From Pontederia crassipes (taxonomy: Eukaryota > Streptophyta > Magnoliopsida > Commelinales > Pontederiaceae), in the NCBI GenBank assembly GCA_030549335.1, contig CM060187.1:186001-250000 (forward strand): DNA of 64,000 nt, written 5' to 3'. Shown here piece after piece: positions 34,666-45,929 of this stretch (position 1 is the first letter of the stretch; each line of letters begins with the position of its first letter). The notes beneath the pieces were generated by a model. It made no database searches. It was not told the origin of the DNA and was given only the letters and a program-made list of their open reading frames with translations. The translations under genes were made by a program, and so were the position numbers.

Positions 34666-35689
34666 TTTTTTTCGTGTTTTATTGTTTTCGTGAAGTGAGT
34701 TTTTGTTATAGACCGACTAATTAATATGGACCGATTAACAAATTTTGATTTTTTTAAGGATATCCCACATCCTCCAACTTTTGTGTATCATGTGCATTCA
34801 TTAATATTGCTTAAAATAATAAAAAATAAAAAGTTCCTGATCTAAAATTTGAAGAAAATGTTAAGTGATGTGAAAATTAAAATTTACAATTATGCGATCT
34901 AATTTTGTAAAATTCAAATGGATTTATATATTAAAAAATAATTCATGTCGACTCTGGTCATCGAGCGCATGGAGCACAAACTTCACGACTGAAGCTTACG
35001 TCTTCTTCCACGTGGGGGCCGTCTCATCCTGTTACGATCGGTACTCTCGGCGCTGTCGACATATTAATTGACTCATTTAGAGCAGTTTCTAGGAGGGACG
35101 AGGTCCTGAGCATCGTGGAGTCCACCTTATCGGTTGGGGTAGTATCTACCGGCCCACTTCTCAAGGAGGTTTGAGGGTTCGGAATCTTCGGTGAGCCAAC
35201 TGGGCTCTTGTAGCCCGGTGGCTCAGATAGATTATGGGGTCGAAGGACAATCTTTGACGTACAATCTTCTATGGGAGGAACTTGCATCCTATCTCGCGGA
35301 GCCTCATTCTTTTGGCGAGGAGTGGCAGTTATGGCTGCGCGGACCTGCCCCATCATAACTCCTTATCTCGACTCTGGTGATGTCTTCTCCTTCTGACGGC
35401 ATACCTGATCCTTGAGGTGTAGAGGCATTCCCTTGCCTTTGAGCCCTAACGATTTTTCTTATGACCACGGTAGTAGAGATCGGACAGAGGAGGGAGGGTC
35501 AAGATCTGACATTTGGTCACCCGTCTTCATATCTCACCTTTCTGTTCCGTGCTTTATTGAGTTTCTGGCCCTTCATCAATAGCTTGCAGGTCTACGTCCG
35601 GACCGGTTTAGGATGGACGGATGGATCTGTCTGAGTCTTTCTTCGCACGGAGTCTCTACATCCGTTTCCTCTCCGCCACCACTTTGCTG

Positions 35690-35990
35690 GAGAATTTTCA
35701 AGACCGACTGCGCGCACTCGAATACCGCTGAAAATCAAGATTTTTACTTGACTTTTACGACGTGGTAGTCTCCTCATCAAGAGTTACAAGGTGAGTTGGG
35801 CTCCACATAGTGACACATCGTGCGTATTATGTGGTGATCAACGGAGGACAACCCCCATCTATTTTTTGACTGTTCGACATCCCGGGATATCTGGCAGCAG
35901 ACGAGCATTGCGAGCTTTCTTTTCTCATACCCAAAGATCATGTGACAATGTGACAGACTTTGAGGACTCATTCGGAGAGTCCGAGTAACG
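35690..35990 (+). mobile_element. second LINE fragment with broken zf-RVT domain
   Basis: A reading IPLKIKIFT, stop, LLRRGSLLIKSY (about 35720-35785) matches the linker preceding the zf-RVT domain of plant LINEs. CVLCGDQRR follows, then a one-base frame change to DNPHLFFDCSTSRDIW (about 35849-35897). The Cys/Cys...His/Cys zinc-ligand pattern is therefore complete across the frameshift. Upstream 34950-35690 has no assignable frame on either strand, though a 110-codon minus-strand frame (35024-35356) exists. It is a dead, 5'-truncated copy from a lineage different from the one at 33427. Confidence 0.72.
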
Positions 35991-36073
35991 TCCTTTGCGG
36001 TTGGTGCCTGAGCCATTTAACTTTTTTGTGAGGAGTTGTAAGCATGAGTAATTACTTTCTTCGTATGATCTTT

Positions 36074-36800
36074 ATGAGCCATTGGATTTAATGGCCATCA
36101 TACGCCTCAGCCCCACTGTCAGATCTAGATCTGATGGTGGGTGCTTTCATGTCATCCGCAGGAGCGGTGGCAGTCGGAGGAAGGGACATAAGAGGAAGCT
36201 GGAGGAGTCATCGCCGGTGGAGACGCTCGCCGCGAGGGAGGAGGACGGCGGGGACACTGGCCGCGAGGGAGACGACCGCCGGGAGCAGCGGCCGTCGTCG
36301 CCGATCTCTCTCTCTTGTGCGCGATCGAGTGGCAGCCGCCCTCGCCTCGTCGCCATCGACATCGCCATTGCCGGATCGGGAGAAAGAGGGAGAGATCGGA
36401 TTGTCTCACGCCTCGCCGCCGCCCGCGCTTCTTCGCCGCCTCGCCGCCCGCGCATCTTCGCCGCCCGCGCCTCTTCGCCACCTCACCGCTGATCCCCTGC
36501 AATCGCCCACCCTCGCCTCATCGCCCTCGCCATCGCCCTCGCCTCGTCGCCGTCGTCCCTACCTCGTCGTAACCCGCGCCTCGCCGTCACCCTTGCCACC
36601 GTCGCCTCGCCGCCGTCGTCGCCCGTCGCCTCGCTGCAAGATTGGAGACGGGCGGTGGTCGGGGAGAGAGAAGAGAGAGCGGAGGGGGAGAGAGAAGAGA
36701 GAGGGGGTAGAGAAGAGGAGAGAGAGGCCGTGCACGAACGCCGTCCGTCCGATCTAATCGGACGGATAAAAAGCGTGCGTGGGTTAAACATTAAATCCAT
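36074..36800. repeat. GC-rich low-complexity island with inverted flanks
   Basis: About 640 bp of CGCCGTCGCC-type sequence (36130-36740) in AT-rich surroundings. It is open in nearly every frame, giving Arg/Ser/Pro/Ala-rich pseudo-proteins that I do not accept as genes. The left border GAGCCATTGGATTTAATGG (36073 on) and right border TTAAATCCATGAGCCAT (about 36789-36805) contain inverted ATTGGATTTAAT / TTAAATCCAT motifs. It may therefore be the interior of a small TIR element. A (TA)n tract follows at about 36810-36826. Confidence 0.4.
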
Positions 36801-37114
36801 GAGCCATTACATATATATATATATATATTTACATAACCACAACTCTGATGAAAAACAATAATATTTTATTTTATTTTATTGAGAGAGGAAGAAGTACCAA
36901 CAATAATTTTGGCAAAAACAAGAATTAAACCCCCCGTTAGAAGAGAAAAAAAAAGAAGGCGAATTCCAAACTCACGACTCCTAAATTCCCAAAAGAGCCT
37001 CTCGTCGAACCCTAATATATCGATCTCTCATCGCCACCCTCCTCTTGGATCGTCGTCCGCCTGAGATCGTCATCGTCGTCGTCGTGGCCGCTGGATGGGA
37101 GGTGGAGAGACTTG

Positions 37115-37392
37115 CACTATGTTTGGATGAACACTCGTTAAGGGGAAGGGAAGAGAATGAGGGGGAAGAAAATGGAAGAGAAGGGAAGAGAATTTTTACA
37201 CTCCAATTTGGAGTTGAAACAAAATAGCACAAAAGATGAGGAATGGAGAGAAAAAAATGGTTTTTTCCCTCCATTCCCCTCCTTTAAAATTTTATTCAAA
37301 CAAAGAAATTTTTTTTTTCCCTTTCCCTTCCCCACTTTATCCTCCATTCCCCCTCAATCTCCTCCATTCCCCCTCAATCCAAACACACAGTG
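37115..37392. mobile_element. miniature element (CACTATGTTTGGAT ends) in the CUE gene leader
   Basis: 278 bp with ends CACTATGTTTGGAT (left) and the complement of CACTGTGTGTTTGGATTG (right). This is the familiar CACT.TGTTTGGAT end type of plant hAT-like miniature elements. The body has strand-biased AGGGGAAGGGAAGAG and complementary TCCATTCCCCCTC arms, so it can fold back. No 8-bp duplication is visible. It ends 70 bp before the CUE start codon and so lies in the promoter or 5' UTR. Confidence 0.65.
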
Positions 37393-37462
37393 TTTAGGGA
37401 CGAGGAGGCGGCGGCGGAGGCGAGCCACAGGATCGCTGCAGCGCGGAGGCGTAGAGACCATC

Positions 37463-40400
37463 ATGTCTGCCATAGTCTGCGGGAAGTGGTCTCCTTCGGT
37501 CTTCGAGGAGCTCCACCAGACACCTCCCTCGGCATCCTCCAAGAGGGCCCGCTGCTTCGTGGGCGCCTCCTCCCCCATCGCCGCCTTCCGGCTCTCGCCT
37601 ACGCGGAACTCTCCGTCCAGCGATCGGAACGGCAGCTGTCCTTTCGTGGCTCATCTGAAGTCACTTTTCCCTGAGATGGACCAGCAGGTCTGAACTCTCG
37701 TAATGTTTACAGTTTCATCTTTAAATTGTGCCCGATTAAATATATTACCTTAATTGCCGCAGTTCGAATTGTTTTGTTTGTGGATGTTGACGACCATTAG
37801 CGTGGAAAGATTGGGGTTATGTGATCATTTTTATGATGTTCTGAGGTACCTTTGGTGTTGAGTCTGTAACTCTGTGGATGTTTGAATCTGTTACTGGTGT
37901 TAGGAAAGGTAATTTTCCACAGAAAATGCATATTGAGATATTCTTAGGTCGTCGATAGCCTTTTGCACTTCTTGGCTCTAAAACAGTGACGCAGTAATTT
38001 GATGGGTTGTGTTTTATGCTCTTCATCTTGATCTTGCATTAGTGACAATATCTATCCTGTGAAAACTCAGAGAACTTTCTCCTTTTTTGTTCTGAGTCTG
38101 GCATTATACTACTCTTAATACTGATTTTTCTCTTTCTTAGAGGTGTTTTGTGGGTTGGGTCAACTTGAGGACCCAGACCAAATCTGAATTTGGTCAGTTT
38201 GGATCCTTGGTGGACCAGCCGGCCTGATAAAAACTCAACCATTTACGGGTTTAAAATTTTCAAACCTTATCAGCCTAACCAATAACCCGACATTTTAAAA
38301 AAAAATTTATTTGAAATTCAACTAAACTGGTATAATTAAAGTTTAAAATTATTGTAAGAATTAAAATGTATTAAACTGAAATATTTTATGTCTGAGAAAT
38401 TTTTAAATGTGGGGAAAAACATATTTTTACTTTTAAGGAATTTAATTACTATTAAATATTATGAAAAGAAAATGAGGAAAAATAAAAAATCCAATCGGGT
38501 GATCTGATGATCTGTCCTTATTCAACCCAACCCAGTAAAGGTCAGGTTGGGTCGCATTTGTTGATCCTTTTGTCATCAACCTGACTAACACCCTTACCCT
38601 TTCCCTTAAGGGACCGTTTGGTATGAGGTAATTTAAATAGATTACCGGTTATTTTATTTAAAATTCCCAGGGCCCACCGCATTACCTCGTTTGGTTGTAA
38701 TTGATTACCTGTAATTTTAATTGCTCTGGTAATCTTGATTACCATCTCACCTACTATTCTAGATAGCAGGTTGAGGATGTGTCTTTCCAGATTACCAGCT
38801 GGTGGAAATACATTTTGACAAAAATATCCATTCAATTAAATTTTTATTTTAAATATTTTATTAATAAATAAATATCATTTAACTTCATCTTTTTTATTAT
38901 TTGTAATCTTTTACAAATAACTCTTAATTTTGTCTCATCTTTATTATATATATCCACTTTTCTATTTTTTTCTTCGTTTATTTATAATAATATGTTATGA
39001 AGATTGAAAATAGTTTTTAGGAGTATTTTGGTAATTTTGTCATTATCCGTTTTGACTATTATCTATATTACCGGTACTTACCGGTAATTTAAATAGTGGT
39101 AATTTATCTAAGTGGTGATCTAAATTACCAGTTAACTAAATCGGTAATGTGCCAAACGGCCCCTAAGTGCATTCTTAAACATGAAACTTCCCATACTTCG
39201 ATTCAGGCTAACAACAAAGAACGACCATAATGCTAATTCTTCTTAGCAGAAAGTTCCTTCAAGAATTAATTTTACCAAAAACCGAAAAATAATTTGGAAA
39301 TTTTTTTACTGTGATAGCTGGAGTATTTATGCTGTCCATTTTCAGCAAGTTTTTTATGCATAGCCATCAAAACCATAAGAGTCATACAACAGTGGTTGTG
39401 TAGTCTCTGTTGGGTATCATAAATTTTTGTCCATATACTGAAAGGGATACAATCCTTTTAAGAACAGATGCAGTAAAAATAGGCAAGTGCTCCTCTGATG
39501 TAATTAAAGGAAGAGGTCGAATAGTGCACGTGAAATTGCTGCTGATTTTGGTTCCACACTTCTGCTGGTCATCTATGAATTATGCGTAAGAAATGTATAA
39601 GAAAACATGAAGTGAACATATTGCAGCAGTGGGAAATTCAGAATCTAAACCGCAAACAGCTGCTAAGTTATTATAAGAAAACAAGTGCAAGTCCCTGGGA
39701 GTGATAATTAGGGATCTGGATGCTTATTGCTATGGTTTCACATCATTATACAATTTGTAATTCTTCTTTTTTTTCATTTGGGTTGCTTTGATGTAAATCC
39801 ATAAATTGTGTTGAGCATCAAGGTTTCAGCAGTAAAACGTGGGTACTCTTAGTAATAATAGCATAGGAAAGATGAGCATGTTGCAGATTAAAGATTGACA
39901 TGTGTCCCCTAGAAAATAAATCTACGGATTGCCACCCTCAAAAAAGAGATATGGGCAAATGGGTTCCATAAAAATCGGGCATCACATGCGACTTGTAGAA
40001 TGTTTTCATAAATGACTTTGCGAGTCCCTTTAGTTTCTCTTGATATGATTGATTGAACTAATGTCACTTCTAGGGCATAAATTCGAGGCTGATCTTGAGT
40101 GTTATAAAAACATAAAACTGAGTTTAAGTGCTGGAAAGATTGGTTGTACTACTATAGCCTGATATAGTACAATGCAAGTTGACTTCCATACCAAGCTTCG
40201 ATTTGTCTATGCTCTATTTTTTTACTCTGATATGGATTTGCCAAAATGAACTTGTCTGCTCATTTTGCAAAATTATTTATTTATCTATCATATTGATTTA
40301 TATTAAACTTTAAGGGTGAACATTGACTATGAGGCCATGGGCTTAAGACGTGGAAACAACAACAACAACAAAGTCTTATCCCACTAGGTGGGGTCGACTA

Positions 40401-42915
40401 CATAGATCATACGACGTCATTCCGCTCTATTAGTAACCATATTCATTGATCCATGTTCATGAGATTCGACAGGATTTTACGCTGGCTGTCGGGGCCTAAC
40501 ACAACCCTCCTCCTTTATCCGGACTTGGGACCGGCTATAAAACATAGGCGGAGTTCAGCATGAGACGTGGAAACAAACTTGTAGAAAATGTGGGTGATGG
40601 TTTTTTTATGTATGTGTCTACCCACTCTACCTCCATTAGCCAGGGAGTGATTTTCTCATAATATGTGCCCTTTGTTTAAGTGCAGTAGCCTTTGTCACAT
40701 TTGTTTTGAAGGCCAGCTTTGTCACACATTTCTTGTTCTCTTTTGAAGTAACACATTTTTTTGTCGACTTCCTTCGAAGTCTAATTAATTTTCTACCACA
40801 TTTATTGTCAGCAAAGAAAGTAGTATAAATGTGGCATTTATACTCCTTTAAATACACACATTTATATTACATTTATAGCATTCTTTAACATGTTCAAAAA
40901 GTGGTTAATGCATTTTATTAAAGATTTCCAAAGGTATGCGTTCGTTCATGTATTTACTTTGAAGTCAGAGAATCATTTCACTGCTAAACATGAATCTAAT
41001 CAATTGGTGGTTTCTTGCATATGGTAGTAGCTAATGTTGGACCACTAACATATTTTGTTTATGACGGTTATGTGATTTGCTTGACTTTTCATATTTTGCT
41101 CCTGTGCTCAAGTTCTTCCATGGAAAATGTTCAAGAATGGAATATGGATATGGGGGTGTGCAAGTTGCTTATTACCCGTTGCTAGTTTCTTTTTCCTATG
41201 AGCTAAACATGAAATCTTGTGTAGAATTGTTTTCTTACATGCTGCATGAACTTCATGTTATTATTTAGATGACTTCTGCTTGTTTGATGGAATCCTAGAA
41301 TGTCGTTGTTTTCTTTTGAGATTCTTTGCTTAAGACATGAATTTGGAAAGTAGATTGTCACATATATTTTAGCTAATTATGATGACAACTTTCCAGATTC
41401 TCGAACGGGCTCTTGAAGCATCAGGGAATGATTTAGATTCTGCAATCAGGAGTTTGAATGATCTCCGATTAGAACCCACTGAATGCACCTTGGAGTCTGT
41501 TGTTAGCAAACCTGAAATTGGAACCGATGTTAACATTCAGTTATCAGCCGAAGGTATGCTTTTATTCAGTGCTTCAACATCTAATGTTTCTATAGCGTGT
41601 CCATATGTCTTAATGCCTGTCCATATGCCTCTTTCTGGTTCCCTACTTGAAATCTTGGCCCGTGGATACTTTAAAAAAAAATCTTGGCCCGTGGATTCTT
41701 TTTATTCTTACTTTTCTGAATCTCGGTTTCCTATTATATTATCCAATAGTTTTTCTTAGTTTGTATAATTGTACCAGTCGCTAAGAGTTTATAAGAACAC
41801 CCAAGATTTTAAATTCCTGAATAGTTTGTGATATTTCCTGCTCTTGACAGAAACCTGTTGATGAAATTTTGGTTTTCATATAGTCATAAGTATACGACTT
41901 TTGGACTTTGAACATTTAATCATGAAGACCATTGGCAAAATGACTGTTGGTAGTTATGGGCTTATGGTAACCACCTCTCGATTATGGTAATCTCCATGTG
42001 GTGGTTGGTGCAATCGCCATGCGGAGGTTGGTTAGGAATTGTTGGTTGGTCAATTCTGAAATTGCATGAAGTGTATGGGATGCCCAAAAGATGGGAGTGA
42101 AAAGGTGCATTGCCAGGGTTTTTTTTTTGAAAGTGTGCATTGCCAGGGGTTGATAGCCCAAAGGGCGCCATGTGACCATGCACTTTGTGAACAGATTTGA
42201 CTGGGAGTTATTGGGCTGAAAAGGTGTGCCATTGGTCCAAATTTGAACTTAAATGGTGGGAGGTCAGTTGGAATCTCTTTGGAATAAATTATTTATAAAT
42301 CATTTACTACAAGGAACTTTCTGGTTGTGATTTGATAAATCAGTTCCCTTAGTTCAGAATACCCCAATTGTTGCCTAAAAAAGTTCCTGGGCCAATTCAA
42401 CTTGGTATTCATCCTAGAGATTGTGGTTTTCTTCACTGTATTTATCTGAATTTCAGTTATTTACAAGTCAGCCAGAACTATATGTTGATCATCAGATTTC
42501 TTGTACTTTTTCGTGCTTCTGGAGGTTTTCGATGCTGAGTGATATATTTCAACTTATATTCTGTATAGCAAAATAGGAAAATACTATTTTGAAGGAACAA
42601 GTGGAATTGCTTCTGAGGGAGAACACTATTCTGAAACGTGCGGTTTCCATCCAGCATGATCGGCAAAAGGAGTACGATGAGAAAAATCAAGAGCTGGAGC
42701 ATCTGAAACAATTAGTAGCCCAGTATCAGGAGCAGCTGAGGACGCTGGAGGTAACTGAGATTGTTGTCAAACATTATGCTGCTTTTTGCCGAACTCATCG
42801 TCTATTGCTTCCTTCCTTCTCTTGGCAGGTTAACAATTATGCGCTGACAGTGCACTTGAGACACGCCCAGCAGAGCAGTTCGCTCCCAGGACGTTTCCAT
42901 CCTGATGTCTTTTGA
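37463..42915 (+). CDS. CUE-domain (ubiquitin-binding) protein gene with one expected exon not found
   Basis: Recognised exons: 37463-37687, 41397-41553, 42577-42750 and 42829-42915. Exon 1 starts MSAIVCGKWSPSVFEE and ends in FPEMDQQ; exon 2 continues ILERALEASGNDLDSAIRSL, together the CUE domain (MFP-type turn and LL-type helix). Exons 3-4 give a coiled coil (LLLRENTILKRAV, LKQLVAQYQEQLRTLE) and the family-specific end HLRHAQQSSSLPGRFHPDVF. The plant family (Arabidopsis At5g32440 type) has a further exon between CUE and coiled coil with a WVELFVREM-like motif. I cannot find it in 41554-42576, and joining exon 2 (phase 1) directly to 42577 breaks the frame. So the gene is either a pseudogene, has a diverged exon I missed, or suffered a deletion. 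Intron 1 is 3.7 kb and full of transposons. Confidence 0.75.
38138..38596. mobile_element. hAT-like miniature element in CUE intron 1
   Basis: Left end TAGAGGTGTTTTGTGGGTTG and right end the complement of TAAGGGTGTTAGTCAGGTTG form inverted repeats. Flanking octamers CTCTTTCT and CCCTTTCC agree at 6 of 8 positions, a decayed duplication. Subterminal GGTTGGGTC / CAACCCAACC motifs repeat. It is non-coding. Confidence 0.6.
38608..39165. mobile_element. GGGRCCGTTTGG-type miniature element in CUE intron 1
   Basis: Left end AAGGGACCGTTTGGTAT and right end the complement of TAGGGGCCGTTTGGCAC. Internal repeats of a GGTAATNNAGATTACC type (ATTACCGG, GGTAATTTAAAT) occur in both orientations. It begins 12 bp after the element ending at 38596. 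Same end type as 17522-17991. No target duplication is visible. Confidence 0.65.
40358..40562 (-). mobile_element. Au-type SINE in CUE intron 1
   Basis: On the minus strand it reads TATAGCCGGTCCCAAGTCCGG, then AAAGGAGGAGGGTTGTGTTAG, GCCCCGACAGCC, GACCCCACCTAGTGGGATAA and a TTGTTGTTG tail. This matches the plant Au SINE family, a tRNA-derived element that moves using LINE enzymes. Both sides carry AGACGTGGAAACAA (40346 on, and 40563-40576), a 12-14 bp target duplication. It appears close to full length (about 200 bp). A damaged relative lies at 60734. Confidence 0.9.
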
Positions 42916-42922
42916 GATTGAA

Positions 42923-42928
42923 AATAAA
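42923..42928 (+). terminator. polyadenylation signal after the CUE reading frame
   Basis: AATAAA seven bases after the TGA at 42913-42915. It is close to the stop for a main signal but is a perfect consensus. 42930-44440 beyond it is AT-rich without any gene or recognisable repeat. Confidence 0.4.
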
Positions 42929-44843
42929 CTGTTTCTTTGCAGTTTGGTATCATGTTATGCATGCACATTCATGAAACTATGTTGTGGGGTGTACCCAAAA
43001 GGAACGGAAAAAAGAAAGAAAGAAAAGTATGATAGATGGTTAATGACTCATAATTTCTCTAGAATGTGTGAATAGTTATGCTTAAAAGAATTTTCATTTT
43101 TATTCATGATGCTCATATATATCTCACCGACAAGTTTTCTTTATGAGATAACATCGGCTATTTTTTAGTGAAAAGTAGACGTTTTATGATGTCCAAAATT
43201 TTCAAGTCATTTTTTATTTCGCATCAGGTGTATTTACACGTCCGTTAATACTATGAGCTCGAGTGCTTTCGTGACAATTTCATAATTTTTTATATTGTGA
43301 AGTTTACTTTGAGAATTAAGCATTAAAAAAGTAGAGAGAATTTTTTTTCCAACAGTTAAAATCAGTCCATTTTTTCTTTTTCTTTTTGTATTTTTGGGTT
43401 TGCTGATACCGAGGCAGTTTTAGGTTTCCTTGTCAGCTTATTTTCTCATTCAGGATGACACTGCCTAAAAAATGGTTTAGTACCCACATCAAACTCAAAA
43501 TTTTCCGAGTTACCTGTAACATTGAACTATTAAAAAACTCCCTTTTTTAACTGGTTTAATTTTTCTATCTCGAGTTTGTATTATGTTTTTCGCAAATACT
43601 AATAAAGGTTATAGTTTTAATTGCATAAATGGAATAAATAATAGTTAAATAGAAATGGAAGCAAAGCAGCAATAGTTTTTTTTTATCAATCTTTTAGGTT
43701 ATAAATCTAACTAAACTTTTATTTCTTTCCAAAAAATGATAATTTTTTAAATCACTTACCTATGCTGTAATTCAATAAAATAAAATCATCAAATATCAAT
43801 TCAGCGATTTTTAAGTATTAAATGGTGGTCACTAGATTAATATCTTTCTACTTTCGTTACGTATAAAAAAAATTAGGCTAAATAATAAAATCAAACGAAA
43901 AGTGTAGATTTTTTTTATACCCTACAACTTGACAAAAAAAAAATCTGACGAGAGAACACAAAATTACAAGGACAAGATGGCAACATATTAAAAAAAGCTC
44001 GAGAGCAACATCCAGCCCTAAGAGATATTGGCGTATAAGATTAGATAATTTTGAACACCCGTGAAATTACCAATTCTTAGATGGTGTACACTCATACAGA
44101 AAATTGAACCATATGAGTTTATAGAGAACGCCAATTACAATCTGTCCACACCGGTAAAGATGTTACCATAATATTATATTTCTGCTTCATGAAAGCACCA
44201 TGACAAATTGTGACACCTCACAATTTCATGAAGGATGATATAGTAATTTTATAAATTAATTAGAATTCTTGATAAATTGAAGGTGATTAAAAAGTTAATT
44301 TGAAAAGGAATATGAATAGAAGAAAAGAGTAATCATACTAGAAGATTGTCAAAGGAATTGGAATATAAGTAGGATTAAAAATATCATTAGAAAGGGAAAA
44401 TGAAAAGAAAGAAAGAAAGTAGGAATTGTGTTTAGATTAGAATTGACTAAATTACGTTAAATACCTTTCAACTTTCACCATTTTCTCAGTGTCGTCTTCT
44501 AACTTCATTTTGTAACAAAATTGTTCTCCATCTTTTAACTTGTTTTATACCCTTTTTACCTTTGATATGCAGTTTTTCGATCACCCAATCTAAGTGGTGT
44601 CCACGCGTCCATTTCCTCTCTTCACGCAAGCGGCCGTCCAACGTGGCAACATTAAAAAAAATAAAAAAGTTAAAAATTGATTCTCCACACAAGACGAATG
44701 ATCTTCTTCGCCATCCTCCGGCGCGGCACCCTTGTCGACATCTTCCAGGCTCGCCCCGCCAGAAGGTCGCAGAGCCCTCCCCCTCCCCCAACCTCCCGAT
44801 CCATAGCATCGCCGCGACCCTCTTGCAGCAACGATCGAAGGAT

Positions 44844-45365
44844 CTATTCCGCGGCGTGCAGGGACTCCAAGTTGTCGTCATATCCGACGGCTCCTAGCCT
44901 CGCAGAGGAGGGGGGCTCTTTCCTATTCGTCGACGCGCGAGAGGAAGAGGTGCTTGCGCGGAAAGTGTTCTCGCCGGAGGAGAAGAAGTTGGCAATCACC
45001 AAGTGGGGCTTCGTCGAGTCCTTCGCTGGGAGTAACCAAGAGGCTGCCTCGACCTCCACCTCTTGTTCATCCTCATCATCGGCTGGGCGGAGGAGGGATG
45101 CTCTGTCACCAAGGCCTTCAGCAGCGGGCTTGGAGGAGTTGGCATTGGGAGATTTTGGTGCAGGGTCGGCGGAGAGGATGGGGAGACACTCGTGGCGGCG
45201 CGCCAAAGGGTTGACAGAGTGGATGCCCTCATCACAAGCAGCGCAAAGGGACGTAGCGTCGACCTTGCAAGTGACAACCGTGGTGGAGTTCTCACAGACC
45301 TCGCAAAACTAGGTGCACTCATGACAGGAGGCCAGGGCCGGGAAAGCGGCCACCACGATGCCCTT
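44844..45365 (-). pseudogene. captured CONSTANS-like (B-box zinc finger) gene fragment
   Basis: Minus-strand reading, upstream to downstream: the tail of a first B-box (AAFPALASCHECT), an in-frame TAG at 45309-45311, then an almost intact second B-box, CEVCENSTTVVTCKV and CAACDEGIHSVNPLARRHE (45185-45308). In the family this reads CExCExAPAxxxCKADAAxLCxxCDxDIHSANPLARRHxRVP. It is followed by an acidic linker and EAASWLLP, another CONSTANS-like hallmark, then NFFSSGENTF. The CCT domain and the start are absent. CONSTANS-like proteins regulate transcription in flowering and light responses; this piece cannot. The internal stop, missing ends and enclosing inverted repeats argue for a transposon-captured fragment. 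Confidence 0.82.
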
Positions 45366-45447
45366 CTTCTCATGTCTATCATCGCCCCCTCCCCCCTTTT
45401 TTTCTCCCTCTGGCGAACAGCGCGAAAAGAAGCGGGGAGGGGGGAGG

Positions 45448-45820
45448 ACGTCCCCCTTTGTGCCTCGCCGACGATGCGTAGGGGGCATCCCCCCTCCTTG
45501 CCGCGCCAATGACGGGCTCCCCTCGCCCTCCGGCCGCCTTAGCAGCGGTTGTTGGAGGGAGAGAGGGTGGTCCTTTTTTAATATTTTTATATTACTTTAA
45601 GCGGACCAAAAAATGTAGATAGCGAATTGGGGTGGGGGGACGTCCCCCTCTACGCCCCACCGACAACGCGTAGGGGGCATCACCCCCTCGTCGCGTCAAT
45701 GATTACCTCCCCCTCCCCCTCCGGTCGCCTTAGCGACGGCTGCCGGGGGGGAGAGAGGGTGGCCCCTTTTTATTTTTTATATTATTTTAAGTGAACGGGA
45801 AAACGTGGGCGATGAATTGG
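45448..45820. repeat. GC-rich tandem duplication, period 192 bp
   Basis: Two direct copies beginning ACGTCCCCCT at 45448 and 45640. Each contains GCGTAGGGGGCATC, CTCCGGYCGCCTTAGC, GGAGAGAGGGTGG, a T/A-rich stretch ending in ATTTTAAG or ACTTTAAG, and GATRGCGAATTGGG-like sequence. It lies inside the long-TIR element, between the B-box fragment and the right arm. Confidence 0.8.
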
Positions 45821-45929
45821 GAATGTCGATTTGCCACGTCAAATGTTTGCATATGTGGAAGAGAGAGAAGAGTGTAGATGTCATGTCACTATCGTGCTCC
45901 ACAAATATCAACTTTACATAATTATGCTT

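Larger units (their letters stand above)
44455..45905. mobile_element. long-TIR DNA element carrying a captured gene fragment (Pack-MULE-like)
   Basis: The left arm (about 44455-44660) is closely related to the arms of the foldback element at 53125. Shared phrases include AACTTCATTTTGTAACA, CATCTTTTAAC, TACCTTTGATATGCAG..TTTCGAT, GTGTCCACGCGTCCATTTCC and CGTCCAACGTGGCA. The right side (about 45830-45890: TTGCCACGTCAAATG..GTGGAAGAGAGAGAAGAG..) is the inverted, more diverged counterpart. Between the arms is GC-rich DNA with a minus-strand B-box fragment (44844-45365) and a 192-bp GC-rich tandem duplication. No transposase is present. This matches the pattern of Mutator-like elements that pick up host gene pieces. 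The outer limits are approximate; no target duplication was found. Confidence 0.65.

Noticed and set aside
35024..35356. 110-codon minus-strand ORF
   Set aside because: No domain is recognised and it lies beside a plus-strand LINE fragment; it is probably chance or a degenerate repeat.
36082..36757. Up to 207-codon ORFs in a GC-rich island
   Set aside because: They are open in almost all frames because of CGCCGTC-type low complexity; no conserved residues.
45063..45600. Plus-strand ORFs in the Pack-MULE-like element
   Set aside because: Only the minus-strand frame has family signatures (B-box); the plus frames are shadows or GC-rich tandem repeat.
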